NCBI GenBank assembly: GCA_004352715.1
Contig: SCFE01000010.1
Coordinates: 202,718 to 266,717, forward strand
Direction of reading: 5' to 3'
Length of the DNA stretch: 64,000 nucleotides
Origin: Hofstenia miamia
Lineage: Eukaryota; Xenacoelomorpha; Acoela
Below the pieces are notes generated by a model. It searched no databases, was not told the origin of the DNA, and saw only the letters and a list, made by a program, of their open reading frames with translations. Positions 11,234 through 21,525 of this stretch are shown here, piece after piece; the first letter of the stretch is position 1, and each line of letters opens with the position of its first letter. Both the position numbers and the translations under genes were made by a program.

Positions 11234-11285
11234 AAGGAGAACTTCATTCTCTGTCATGAAAAATAATTTCACTCTTACTTATATA
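11234..11285 (+). promoter_or_regulatory. Promoter-like cassette before the hydrophobic/basic protein
   Basis: AAGGAGAACTTCATTCTCTG forms an imperfect inverted repeat (GGAGAA and TTCTCT). It is followed by TCATGAAAAATAATTTCAC, a degenerate palindrome, then TCTTAC and TTATATA (11279-11285). The ATG is at 11289. Confidence 0.65.
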
Positions 11286-11288
11286 CAA

Positions 11289-11744
11289 ATGACAGAAAAT
11301 ATGAAATATAGCTTAAACTTAATTAATGGTCAAATAAGTAAATTGAAAAAAGTATTAGAAACTCAAGTCCTATAACTTTAAGAGTTAGTAATAATAACAA
11401 AGAAAATAAATAAAGCATGTGATATTAAAATCTCTACAACACAACTTAATGCAATGAAAAAAAGTGGTGGTGCTTTAGCACCTTTACTTATGGTTGCTGC
11501 TCCATTTGTTGGAAAGTATGTAGTAGCACAATTTGTTACTGGTGCAATGGGAGCCTTAGGAGGAAATGCTGTCAATGAAGTCTTTGGAAAATGGATTGCT
11601 TCTGACAACAATGCTGTGGGAATGGGCATAAAAAAATCAATCCCAGGAAAACGAAATAGGATGAAAATTGGACCTCCACATTCAAAAGGAAAAGAAATGC
11701 GTGTAAATCCACTTAAAGGAAAAGGTATGCATATAAAAATGTAG
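11289..11744 (+). pseudogene. Polinton hydrophobic/basic virion-type protein, N-terminus broken
   Basis: The gene begins ATGACAGAAAAT directly after a promoter-like cassette. The N-terminal Lys/Leu/Asn-rich region (SLNLINGQISKLKKVLE) is broken by stops and a frame change near 11370-11390, then continues with ISTTQLNAMKKSGGALAPLL. The open part (11454-11744) has a Gly/Ala/Val-rich hydrophobic stretch (about codons 5-40 of the open part) and a strongly basic tail (KKSIPGKRNRMK, then GKGMHIKM). This plan, with repeated short Lys/Gln helices followed by a hydrophobic Gly-rich helix, recurs in Polintons and adintoviruses. There it is compared with adenovirus membrane-active or core peptides. The exact role is inference. 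Confidence 0.6.
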
Positions 11745-11799
11745 TAAGTCTAAATTTCAGTAATCCTCTTTAAAATTATGATATTTTACAATTTGTGAA

Positions 11800-12183
11800 G
11801 AATATTAAAACTTTTAGAGGGATCTTTACTAGAAATAATTTTAAAAATCTAGGTTTTGGATTTTATGTTTACAATTTAGATCATTCCTTAAATAATGGCA
11901 TTCTACTACTTTAGGGAGTTTGACTCTGCTAAACTTGAGTACTTTGATCATTTTGGCATACCTCCATTTCAAAGTATTTTTTCTATATTTAAAGACAATA
12001 GTATACAACAGTTCACAGTATCAAAAAAGTTATAGCAAATTATACCAATACTATTGTATTTGGTTTATATATGAAAGATGTAAGGGAAGAGATTATTTCT
12101 CAATACTTAATGATCTTTACAAAAGAAAGTGTGACAGATATAAAAATGAAGAATATATTAAGAACTATTTTCTAATAGGTTAA
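11800..12183 (+). pseudogene. Adenovirus-type cysteine protease of the Polinton, decayed
   Basis: This protease is expected to mature capsid proteins. The blocks seen are KTFRGIFTRNNF and GFGFYVYNLDHS near 11808-11890, then, in a second frame, FREFDSAKLEYFDHFGIPPF near 11903-11965. In a third frame the C-terminal helix region YYCIWFIYERCKGRDYFSIL occurs near 12050-12110. The phrase aromatic-Phe-Asp-x-Phe-Gly-x-Pro-Pro after a Lys/Glu strand is typical of adenain-like Polinton proteases and contains the acidic member of the triad. The region expected to carry the catalytic His (near 11895) is altered by a frameshift. The Cys lies in the last block if YCIWF is aligned with the family. Confidence 0.65.
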
Positions 12184-12190
12184 CAGAGCT

Positions 12191-12217
12191 AACTGTTGTG
12201 AAGTTAATTTTCACTCT
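12191..12217 (+). promoter_or_regulatory. Promoter-like cassette, orphan copy 1
   Basis: GTGAAGTTAATTTTCAC (12198-12214) with the trailing TCTTACTTA is a near-copy of the cassette. It lies immediately after the protease and is followed by no recognisable gene. Confidence 0.55.
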
Positions 12218-12254
12218 TACTTAAGGGATATGACATCCTGTGAAAAAAAGATGT

Positions 12255-12327
12255 TCTTAAGGAGAAGGAGAACTTTCTTCTCCCCCTCTACAGGACTTCT
12301 CTGTTGTGAAATTAATTTCACTCTTAC
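12255..12327 (+). promoter_or_regulatory. Promoter-like cassette, orphan copy 2
   Basis: AAGGAGAAGGAGAACTTTCT and a following TTCTCTG precede the exact palindrome GTGAAATTAATTTCAC at 12306-12321, then TCTTACTAAA. There is no TATATA and no gene before the next copy at 12391. Confidence 0.6.
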
Positions 12328-12365
12328 TAAAGTTTGACAAATTCAAATGTCAAAAAAATATTTCC

Positions 12366-12419
12366 TCAAGGAGAACCAAGGTTCTCTGTTGTGAAATTAA
12401 TTTCACTCTTACTTATATA
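12366..12419 (+). promoter_or_regulatory. Promoter-like cassette before the ORF at 12421
   Basis: This is the best-formed copy. GGAGAACCAAGGTTCTC (about 12371-12387) can pair with itself. It is followed by TGTT, the exact palindrome GTGAAATTAATTTCAC (12391-12406), TCTTACT and TATATA (12414-12419), directly before the ATG at 12421. Confidence 0.7.
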
Positions 12420-12420
12420 A

Positions 12421-12777
12421 ATGGGGTTTAATAATAGTGGAATACCTGAAGTTACACATTCTTATCAAATAAATGATATTAATAGCATAGAAACAGAAAT
12501 CAAGATTTTAAGATATAAAATAAATCAGATTGAAAATAATATGTTAGATATATCAGGGTATAATCTTTTCAATAGAGATTTAAATATATGCAACAGGAAA
12601 ATTATAACGGTTCGTGAATGTGAAGAAAGAAGAGACACTATAAACAAAGAACAGATGGAAAATACTGTAGAAAAAAGACTTGCAAGCAATGAAACCAAAA
12701 TTTTCGTTCTCATTGTCAATATTTTTAATGGTTCTTTCAATATTATTGATAAGTTTTTTATATTCCCTATTGTTTAA
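12421..12777 (+). CDS. Polinton ORF of unknown function
   Basis: This 118-codon ORF is intact and starts 1 nt after the TATATA of a promoter-like cassette. Residues 20-45 (NDINSIETEIKILRYKINQIENNM) have a heptad-like Ile/Leu pattern that could form a short coiled coil. The last 30 residues are hydrophobic (FVLIVNIFNGSFNIIDKFFIF). The hydrophobic end could be a membrane anchor, or it could be an artefact of a frameshift that replaced the true C-terminus. I do not recognise a family. It is the last gene-like feature of the Polinton on this side. Confidence 0.5.
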   Translation: MGFNNSGIPEVTHSYQINDINSIETEIKILRYKINQIENNMLDISGYNLFNRDLNICNRKIITVRECEERRDTINKEQMENTVEKRLASNETKIFVLIVNIFNGSFNIIDKFFIFPIV

Positions 12778-12865
12778 TAACCCATCTTTTTGATGTAGTA
12801 ATGTTTTTTTATAATTTTTGGTTTAAAAGTTTTTTTGAGCTTTTTCGGGCTTTTTGAGGATTCCA

Positions 12866-12941
12866 CTATTGCAGGATTTAATTCATTGGTTTTAACATTA
12901 ATACTATTGCAGAATTTAATTCTTTAGTTTTAACATTAATA
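12866..12941. repeat. Two direct repeats of 38 bp
   Basis: A unit beginning CTATTGCAG and ending TTTTAACATTAATA is present at 12866-12903 and 12904-12941 with three or four differences. It could mark the right end of the Polinton remnant, but no inverted counterpart of the left-end repeat was found. Confidence 0.8.
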
Positions 12942-13274
12942 CTGTGAATCTTGGAAATAATATTTGTGAAATTTTGTATGTTTAGTAATTATTACTTTAT
13001 TGCATGCAAAGTTTTGCAAATACATACATGCATCTATTTGATATTTATTAATATTGACAAATTCTGTAATTTCTAGTTAATTTGAATGTAGATCAAACAT
13101 ATAAATTCCACAACTAAGAGATTAAAGCAATACATACTCAAATAGATATTTTATTTTATTCAGTTTTGAATTGAATATTTGTATGGTGAAATTTGTTTTT
13201 GGCCATTATAAGTTACTATGCATTGTTTCTCATCACTTACAGAATAATGCATTTTTATATACTATGCATGTATG

Positions 13275-13306
<32 letters not shown>

Positions 13307-15653
13307 TTCATTTTGTTTTACATGTACAAGCCACATTCAAAGTGACATTGAAAAAATCCTAGATTTTTATCTATTTTTTGCTAATAGAAATTACAAAATA
13401 ATTGTAGTTGGAACACTTAATAAGCGCAATATTAGTATAGAAATTTTTTTCACCTATTTGTAAAACACTTACTTTTTAACACATCTTTATCCTCTCAGAG
13501 GAAGAAGAATAGGTCCCATATCCTTTTTTATTATACTCTACAAAAGTTAGCGTTAGATATTTAAGCCAAGCATGTCAGTTGTTTGGAGGCGTGCATTCGG
13601 ATTGCAATTTCAAATAAAAAAGGGAAACTTTTCTCTTGGGTACACTTTAATATGAGATTATATAAAATGCATATTAAAATTTAAGCATTTAAAGGAAGAG
13701 TGTGTTGAGTCACATTTACACAAGAACTTTTAACTCAAGCAAAAATTAAGATTCCCCTTCTCATGACCAAATAGATACAAAACTCACCTGGCTTCCATTC
13801 TTTAATTTGATTGTTAATTGCTACCCAAAGACTAGAAATTTATCGATAGATTACCCTTGATATAAGTTCTTTGTTTAGGATTACATGATTTCAGTGTAAA
13901 AATTACTACACCCTAATCCTTTGCATCACCTAATGGATTGCTGAGTAATCTGTTTTTTTACATGATTCAGAATTTGAAAATATTGTTCATAAGTTAATAT
14001 AACAACAGTGATAGGCAGCAAAAAGCTGAGGTTGTGATGGCAGAACATCCATTAGGATCATATCTGTGTCACTTTTGCTGCAGTTATCTCTTACTTATTA
14101 CATTTGTTTCGAGTTCTAATTGTGAACATTTTGAGTCAGACCATTTTTAATACATTTTCAGATATAATTTGTGAAGCAAAGCGTTAATGGCTGTTGCTTA
14201 GCCAGGCTTATTCATTTGACCAATTTTTCTGTCCAATCCAATCCAATACAAAAATTCTAGAACTGTCCAATTGGAATCCAATCAAATTCCAATCAAACTT
14301 TGAGTTTGCTAATCCAAATTTTATTTGCAACAGATTAGATGTCTTTGATTTCACATAATACTTATTTAAGAATAATGCACAAATTTTCTGTATGTGATTG
14401 TTAGGATCTGGATGTCGCTGGTAAAACCAGAAAAATGCATAATTTCAAAGAAAACTCAGAAAATTGGAATTATTATTACAGAAAAATGCATTGGCTGTAT
14501 TTGTAGAAGTTTTGAATAACAATGAAGTTAAGATACTAGATCTTATTGTCGATCAATACCACTCTCAATACCGGAAACCCGTCTGTTAATCTCTATTTGT
14601 TTATTTCTAAGTGAAGTTTCAGAGTCTTGTGGGAACACGCCCGTCGTTTTGACAGGAATGCGTGAACAAGGCGTGTGACAGAATTTTTGAAGTCCTGGGA
14701 GTAAAGTATTAAATTTTCTCATACAATACTGTCAAGGGTTTAACAAATTTTGAAACTCATTGAAGTGCATAGATACATTTCTTAGAACTTTTAGAAGGAG
14801 CTTCATCACTAGAATTTCAACGTATGCAACACACTGAAGAAGAATCCAATTGTTTGTAGCTCTTTTTATTCAAATCCGAAGATGAAGACTGTTTGATCGC
14901 AAACAATGTACCATCTTGATTCCAATTAAAATATAGAATGCATATGCAAGATGCATCGGGATTTCTTTTGGAAGAATTCAGATTATAAAAAACTTTGATA
15001 AGTAGCAATATCTTATCTAACCACACAAGCTTTAGAAACAGTTTCTGAACTAGCTCAACTGGAGGCAAATCGATTAATAACATTTGGAATTAATGTGAAC
15101 AATTTTCAATTTTGAGGAAAAGAGGACATTTTTCTTAAGTGTTCAAAGTTGACCCCAAAAAAAGGGCAGCACTCCTCTGCCCCCCCTAAACGCGCTACTG
15201 ATTTGATAGGATTTAATTCCTTAATTTAATAATGTGACATAATCTATCAAGACTATCATGATTGGTCAGGATGAGAGGAAAAGAATGAAGAAACAAAGAC
15301 TAAAATTATTATTGATTATAATGATTAATTGTAAATCATGATAGGATTGATTATTCAGTTTGTAAAATGTTTTGTGCAGTTAATACTTAAAATTATACTC
15401 GACGGTATTTGACAAAACAAAAGATGGTCAAACAGCATAGTCAAATTAAAGCTGACGTTGCGTAAAATTAACAGAAATATTAAAGCGAGGGAAAACTGTC
15501 AACAAGAAAGAATAGCAGGTACTTGTCGAGTGTTTAATTGTTTATCAAAAAGTGCTATAAATATAATGCATTGGATGTAATAATTGATGAGCAAATCTAC
15601 TTTGGATTAGTTTTCTATTGTCAGGTCATTTTGTATATTTAAATGGAAAGCTA
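12942..15653. other. Non-coding interval
   Basis: No gene is supported here. It contains a TA microsatellite at about 13274-13307 and a cluster of CCAATTGGAATCCAAT-like words at 14230-14330, similar to one at 23015-23125. A G/C-rich stretch at about 15160-15200 ends in CCCCCCCTAAACGCGCTACTG, which resembles a hAT-type transposon terminus read on the minus strand (CAGTAGCG...). Confidence 0.5.
13274..13307. repeat. (TA)n microsatellite
   Basis: A run of alternating T and A follows a related TATGTATATACA stretch. It is a simple repeat, and the short ORFs reading Tyr-Ile through it are artefacts. Confidence 0.95.
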
Positions 15654-15654
15654 A

Positions 15655-15991
15655 ACGTATACAAACTAGGGTAATTGTATGGTGGTCTCCCACCTCCAGT
15701 TTACGTTGTACTCTAAGGTTACGAATAGGTATAGGAGTTTTTGCCGTTATAGCTTTCCTGAATGTCATTGCTTGTCAGATAGTGTTATCGCGACCTACGA
15801 GTCTTACATGTTAATTATCTTANACGTATACAAACTAGGGTAATTGTATGGTGGTCTCCCACCTCCAGTTTACGTTGTACTCTAAGGTTACAAATAGGTA
15901 TAGGAGTTTTTGCCGTTATAGCTTTCCTGAATGTCATTGCTTGTCAGATAGTGTTATCACGACCTACGAGTCTTACATGTTAATTATCTTA
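15655..15991. other. Probable false duplication around a single N
   Basis: Positions 15655-15822 and 15824-15991 are 168-bp near-identical copies, both running from ACGTATACAAACTAGGG to TTAATTATCTTA, separated by one N at 15823. Copies meeting exactly at a single N are the usual result of joining two overlapping contigs without merging them. I see only two differences (GTTACGAAT against GTTACAAAT, and ATCGCGACC against ATCACGACC). They look like allelic or sequencing differences. Confidence 0.85.
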
Positions 15992-16371
15992 CTACTAAAC
16001 TTAAGTTATTTGTCACCACCTCTACAACGTTGCATGATGATGGATGATTTATCAATAGTCATACTGGAATATCTATTACGATTGTATCTTTATAGATTAT
16101 TACATATGATTACTTTAATAGTTGTTACATGTTGCTCAATGTTCTGTAAGGGAGACCTTCGGCCAACTTATATTTCTTATTTCTTGCTGACGGCATTGAT
16201 TGTTTACATGTACAAAGGGCTGTTATTTATTTATCTATATGTAGGGTTATTAAATGTAGGGCCTCATAATAAGCTATCACAGCAGAATGGTTGCGACATT
16301 TCATTTATTGCATTAGCTCGTAATAACAAAAACAATCAATGCACTAAAGTGTTAGGTAGTTGCAATCCCCA

Positions 16372-17371
16372 NNNNNNNNNNNNNNNNNNNNNNNNNNNNN
16401 NNNNNNNNNNNNNNNNNNNNNNNNNNNNNNNNNNNNNNNNNNNNNNNNNNNNNNNNNNNNNNNNNNNNNNNNNNNNNNNNNNNNNNNNNNNNNNNNNNNN
16501 NNNNNNNNNNNNNNNNNNNNNNNNNNNNNNNNNNNNNNNNNNNNNNNNNNNNNNNNNNNNNNNNNNNNNNNNNNNNNNNNNNNNNNNNNNNNNNNNNNNN
16601 NNNNNNNNNNNNNNNNNNNNNNNNNNNNNNNNNNNNNNNNNNNNNNNNNNNNNNNNNNNNNNNNNNNNNNNNNNNNNNNNNNNNNNNNNNNNNNNNNNNN
16701 NNNNNNNNNNNNNNNNNNNNNNNNNNNNNNNNNNNNNNNNNNNNNNNNNNNNNNNNNNNNNNNNNNNNNNNNNNNNNNNNNNNNNNNNNNNNNNNNNNNN
16801 NNNNNNNNNNNNNNNNNNNNNNNNNNNNNNNNNNNNNNNNNNNNNNNNNNNNNNNNNNNNNNNNNNNNNNNNNNNNNNNNNNNNNNNNNNNNNNNNNNNN
16901 NNNNNNNNNNNNNNNNNNNNNNNNNNNNNNNNNNNNNNNNNNNNNNNNNNNNNNNNNNNNNNNNNNNNNNNNNNNNNNNNNNNNNNNNNNNNNNNNNNNN
17001 NNNNNNNNNNNNNNNNNNNNNNNNNNNNNNNNNNNNNNNNNNNNNNNNNNNNNNNNNNNNNNNNNNNNNNNNNNNNNNNNNNNNNNNNNNNNNNNNNNNN
17101 NNNNNNNNNNNNNNNNNNNNNNNNNNNNNNNNNNNNNNNNNNNNNNNNNNNNNNNNNNNNNNNNNNNNNNNNNNNNNNNNNNNNNNNNNNNNNNNNNNNN
17201 NNNNNNNNNNNNNNNNNNNNNNNNNNNNNNNNNNNNNNNNNNNNNNNNNNNNNNNNNNNNNNNNNNNNNNNNNNNNNNNNNNNNNNNNNNNNNNNNNNNN
17301 NNNNNNNNNNNNNNNNNNNNNNNNNNNNNNNNNNNNNNNNNNNNNNNNNNNNNNNNNNNNNNNNNNNNNNN
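16372..17371. other. Assembly gap of exactly 1000 N
   Basis: The gap is flanked by TTAGGTAGTTGCAATCCCCA on the left and TAGGTAGTTGCAATCACC on the right. The shared TAGGTAGTTGCAATC suggests that the true gap is small, a repeat boundary or an overlap. The ORFs that run through the gap are meaningless. Confidence 0.97.
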
Positions 17372-18264
17372 TAGGTAGTTGCAATCACCGTTACACTGAG
17401 TTCACGATGCACATCACCATTCTATTATTGTTCTCTTTACTCCGTTGGCAGTCACATTGGTAAGATGCAGCTGGCGAGTGTGTTCCTGAGAGTGCGCCGC
17501 TTCTATTTGAGCGTCGATCCTGTTCTCTAATCTCTCCGCTTGATCTAAATAAGTTTGGTTAACTAAGTAGCTACAAAGGCTCTGGTATATTAAATATGTT
17601 AATGAACCACGCATTTATAGTAGAGGAGAGAAATTGGAAAATGTCAACCCCGCGTTATGTTTAACCTAAGAAAAGTAACAGTTTTCTCTAAGTACGGCCA
17701 TCACGGCGAGTTGGCATGATTCTACAATAACATTAACATTGATTGGTTAATGTTATATCTATAAACAATACATTAATGATCAATTCCACGTATTTAGGCA
17801 ATTACAAATTTAACTGCTAGAATTAAATATTTTTCGAACTTGAAAAAGAGTGTATTACTTAATGATGATTTTACATTTATGATATTGATAGTCCTATATG
17901 CATAGACAACACTCGAGATTCGAAATCTGACTAGAATCGAATTTTAAGAGACTGAATCGACTATCACCTCGACTCGACTTGAAGCAAAATGTCTCGAGTT
18001 GCAGAATCCTAGTATTATCAGACCATAGTTGAAACCGGCCGGAAATAATTAGGCCCGGCCTGTGGCCGGTGAATGACTTTTTCTGCCCAGCAAAAATGGA
18101 AATTTGCAATCTCATATAACCTCATAACCCTAAGTTGCCCAGGGCTATTTAAAATTGTTCAACTTACTCAAAAATTTATTGCCATGCTTTAATTATATGT
18201 ATTAAGCAAAAAATATATAGATAATTGATAAACAAAATTTAATTTTATAGTTATGTTTGTGCCT
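17372..18264. other. Non-coding interval between the gap and the piggyBac element
   Basis: No gene is supported. A stretch rich in TCGA and CTCGA words lies at 17910-18000, and a GGCC-rich stretch at 18035-18075. The last ten bases (GTTTGTGCCT, 18255-18264) are identical to the right end of the MITE at 22406-22415 and adjoin TTAA. Confidence 0.5.
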
Positions 18265-18326
18265 TTAAAGGCAATTCCAGTATAAAAATTAATTATAATT
18301 TGACAAAAATAAGTGACAACAAATGT

Positions 18327-20330
18327 TTATTTTGTGTGAAATGTTAAAAAACAATTCTTTTCAGATATACATAAATATAGTTTACACTTAATACAAAAAG
18401 CATTGGGTCGAGATTTGCAGCTTGGCAACTTGCATCGCCCGCATAAATCTTTAGTAATTGGTAGATGATCTAAACTATCGTGTCTTAAATCTTTGCATGG
18501 TATGCAAGCAGTATTAATTGATGAAGACAACCTTCTTTTTATTGCAGGTTTATTTGCTTTACATAAACATTCAGCAATTTCTGCTTTTAAATCCCATAAT
18601 GAAAGTGTGTTGGTTTCAGAACAATCCAAGCAATCCCGTTTATACAAGAGCCAAGAATTTACTACTGCCATGTCAACAAAATGCAAGAAAATTCGTAAGT
18701 AGAACTTCTTGGTTGATTTTATCTTTATTCTATACAGCGCAATAAAAGAATCAAATGAATCAATACCACCCATAAAAGAATTGTATTGCTTGATTGCTGA
18801 AGGGCAATCAATTTCTTTATAAGTTGATTCCTTTTTTGAATACCGTCTAATTGTCTGCATTGGAGATGAAGAAACAAAATCAGATAGTAGTATGACTCCT
18901 CTATTATATAACCACTTTATTGCCGCAACTGTATCAGTCGTAGCTGGCAGAGTAGCAGATTTTTTGACAATTGCTCCTCTTCCATTACATTTTAGCATTG
19001 ATTTGTCGGAGGGAAATTCCAATCCAGGAATTCGATAAATCCGAACTGTTGATAAGGAAAATATTTGCCGAGAATGGAGTTTTCTCAACAAAGGCACTGA
19101 GGAAAACCAGTTGTCAAAAAACAACTTAAAGTTTTTCCCTGATGGTATTCTTTCAGAAAGTCGTAATACCACACTTCCAGATGCACCAACATCATTGTCC
19201 ACCATTTCTTTTTCAGCTAAGTAAAATTCCACATTATGAAGGAGACCAGTTGATACAGTAAGTAGAAACATTTTGTATCCCCACTTTTTTGGTTTCCGTG
19301 GATTGTATTGCCGTAAACGCGATCTTTTAGTTTTTGTGGGAATGATTTGCTCATCCACTGCAAGCATTTCATCCATTGAGATCTTCCCGCAAACATCATT
19401 AAAATTTTTTATTAGTGGCAGAAATTTGAATCCCTTGGGAGAATCATCGCATTTTGACTCATTGTCTACAAAATGTAAATTCTTTTTTATGGATTCCCAT
19501 TTATTGCGAGGCATTGTTTCAGAGACTTTTGATATCTTTGAAGTCGTTCCCCAATAATGTCATGTAGAAGTCATACCGTAAAGCGACATCCAAAGTGAAC
19601 AGCCAATAAATTTTTAAAAATCGTCGCTAGTAAGATGGAATGTTGTATTTGGTCATTTTGACACGCATACAACGTAGATTGGTGACAAATCAGTTGTTTG
19701 AATTCTTCAGAAAAATAATCTGAGAAATAGTCAGTAGGAGTTCTTATTGAAGTTGAAAGTTCACGTGAACTTAACCACTGAGTATTTGAAAAATTGCTGC
19801 ATTTTTCCCGCCACAGAAGCTTTGTTTTTTTGAAATTCCATTTTCCATTTCGTGTGCCTCATTACTTTCCTTTTCTTCGTCATCATCATCATCTTCGTTA
19901 TTTATTTCAGAGAAATTTGCGACATCTGAATCTGTTTCGTGTCCTTCACTGAAATTAGAGAAATCTTCAAGTTGAACATCATGAGATCTTTTAAATTGAT
20001 ATTGAAAATTAGAATTTTCGGCATCTTTTGCTGTCTTTGCATTCATCATTTTTACTTGCCAACCCATCGTAGATCATAATGCCAATATACAGTATCACCA
20101 ATAGCACAGTCTATCATGCAGATATCTTTTATGCTCACAGTATTATGTTGATCATTTCTAGTCCATTTGAGAGAAACATCCCCACCTTTCCAATCACTAT
20201 TCAGGATTCCAATCCACTCCTGATCATGAACCCAATATACGCGTGTCCCAACTTTTAGTTCAGGAAGTAAATATAACGTTGATACAATATTATATGTCTC
20301 GTCTTTCCATTTAACTTCAACCTCTTTCAT
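18327..20330 (-). pseudogene. piggyBac transposase, frame broken upstream of the catalytic core
   Basis: This is a cut-and-paste DDD transposase acting at TTAA. The intact C-terminal ORF (18327-19514, 395 codons) starts at the conserved MPRN segment and contains the Asp residues in AVDEQIIP, FFDNWFSS and FMGGIDSFD, the three catalytic positions of the family. A Cys-rich C-terminus (CGRCKLPSCKS, then CIKCKLYLC and a final His) fits the zinc-binding domain. Upstream, the YWGTTSK and SLYGM blocks at 19540-19600 and an acidic region (EDDDDDEEKES, about 19880) are in other frames. A start at 20330 gives an N-terminal part with two similar segments, GTRVYWVHDQEWIGIL and GDTVYWHYDLRWVGK. Frame changes occur near 20060 and 19620; one could be an intron, since GTAA follows GGCAA at the first. 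Confidence 0.85.
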
Positions 20331-20696
20331 TACAATTTCAAGCGTGGAGTACAAAATTAATAGGAGGTGAAAACAACCACTCGTGTAGACAGACTGCAGT
20401 CTCAAAACCGCATATAGTTATTGTTGACATTATTGTAACAATTAATAATGTGATACAGGAAACAATTTTTTGCTTACAAAATTGCATATTTATGCATAAT
20501 ACAGTAAAATTTAAGGAATCCATAAGTATATAGTAACTAATTTAAAAAATCAATCTTACAAAATTTAAAAATTACAAAATTTGGAAACTTTATGCTTGGT
20601 ATTTACGTGTAAGATGTCCAATTTGGCTCGCATAACTCATTTCAAGTAAATGTATGACATAGACTTCAAGCAGACAGGGCTTACAACTAATTCATC

Positions 20697-21050
20697 TTAA
20701 TAATAATTAAATATTAACTGGAAAAGTTTTACGAGTCGCTTTGCACAACGTAAATTACCTTCAATTTTTAGAAAAACTGCGTAACAGAACTGTACAAATG
20801 AGAAAAACCCAATGCTTGGTAAACAAAGGCCACCCCGATTAACGAGATCTATAAAAGAGCTTTCATCCAGGTCTTCTTCCTCTAACGATTTCTGTAGAGA
20901 AATATTGTTTCTTGATAAGTAGCCAGCAATAAAAAAACATATTTGCTTTTCTTGACCAGAGAGCTCATCAATAAGGAATTCCTTGTCAACTAAGGCCAGT
21001 TCATAGTCATCCAAATCAAGTGCACAATGGCTACAGTTAGAGCAAACCAA
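20697..21050 (-). pseudogene. P-type transposase C-terminal fragment
   Basis: This 117-codon ORF has CSNCSHCALDLDDYE near the start, then QICFFIAGYLSRNN and LVNRGGLCLPS followed by FFSFVQFCYAVF. The sequence aromatic-Ile-Ala-Gly-Tyr, then Arg-Gly-Gly-Leu-x-x-Pro-Ser recurs near the C-terminus of THAP9/P-element-like transposases. The RNase-H-like catalytic domain that should precede it is absent, and the stretch 21060-21520 shows only short fragments (for example DEIDEFCEIDGFEYGYF near 21400-21450). It is a remnant within the nested element. Confidence 0.6.
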
Positions 21051-21525
21051 GTCTAAACTTAAAACGTCTATTTCTAATTAATTCAGTAATCGCAATAAAC
21101 TTATTTTAGAAGCAGTAAGAACATCATAGTACGTAATATAATATGTTCCTCCCGCACTTTGTCGAAAAAACCCGAATTCCTTTGCAATATCATCATTTGT
21201 ACATGTACCTTTCAAATGCAATATACGCATTACTATAAAATGATTTTTCAATAAATAGTAAAAATTCTAGTAAAATTTCCAATAGTAAATGAACTACTAA
21301 CAAGCATCACATATTTCAGATGTTTTGTTAACAAGCAGATATTTAATTAATTCCGCAATGTTTTGATACTAGGCCTGCTACTTTCTCAGCATTAAAAGTA
21401 TCCATATTCAAACCCATCAATTTCACAAAACTCGTCAATCTCATCCTATAAAAAGTTGCATATTATGGTAAATTTATAGAGCAACAGGTTGACTTAAATG
21501 TGTCAAATATCAATTATGCAACGTC

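Noticed and set aside
13171-13463. Two ORFs with Tyr-Ile repeats
   Set aside because: They are translations of a (TA)n microsatellite.
15848-17463. Long ORFs (346-508 codons) through the 1000-N gap
   Set aside because: Most of their length is N; the readable ends show no protein family and are bounded by an assembly join.
18493-19557. Plus-strand ORFs opposite the piggyBac transposase
   Set aside because: They are shadows of the minus-strand transposase, which has all three catalytic Asp motifs.
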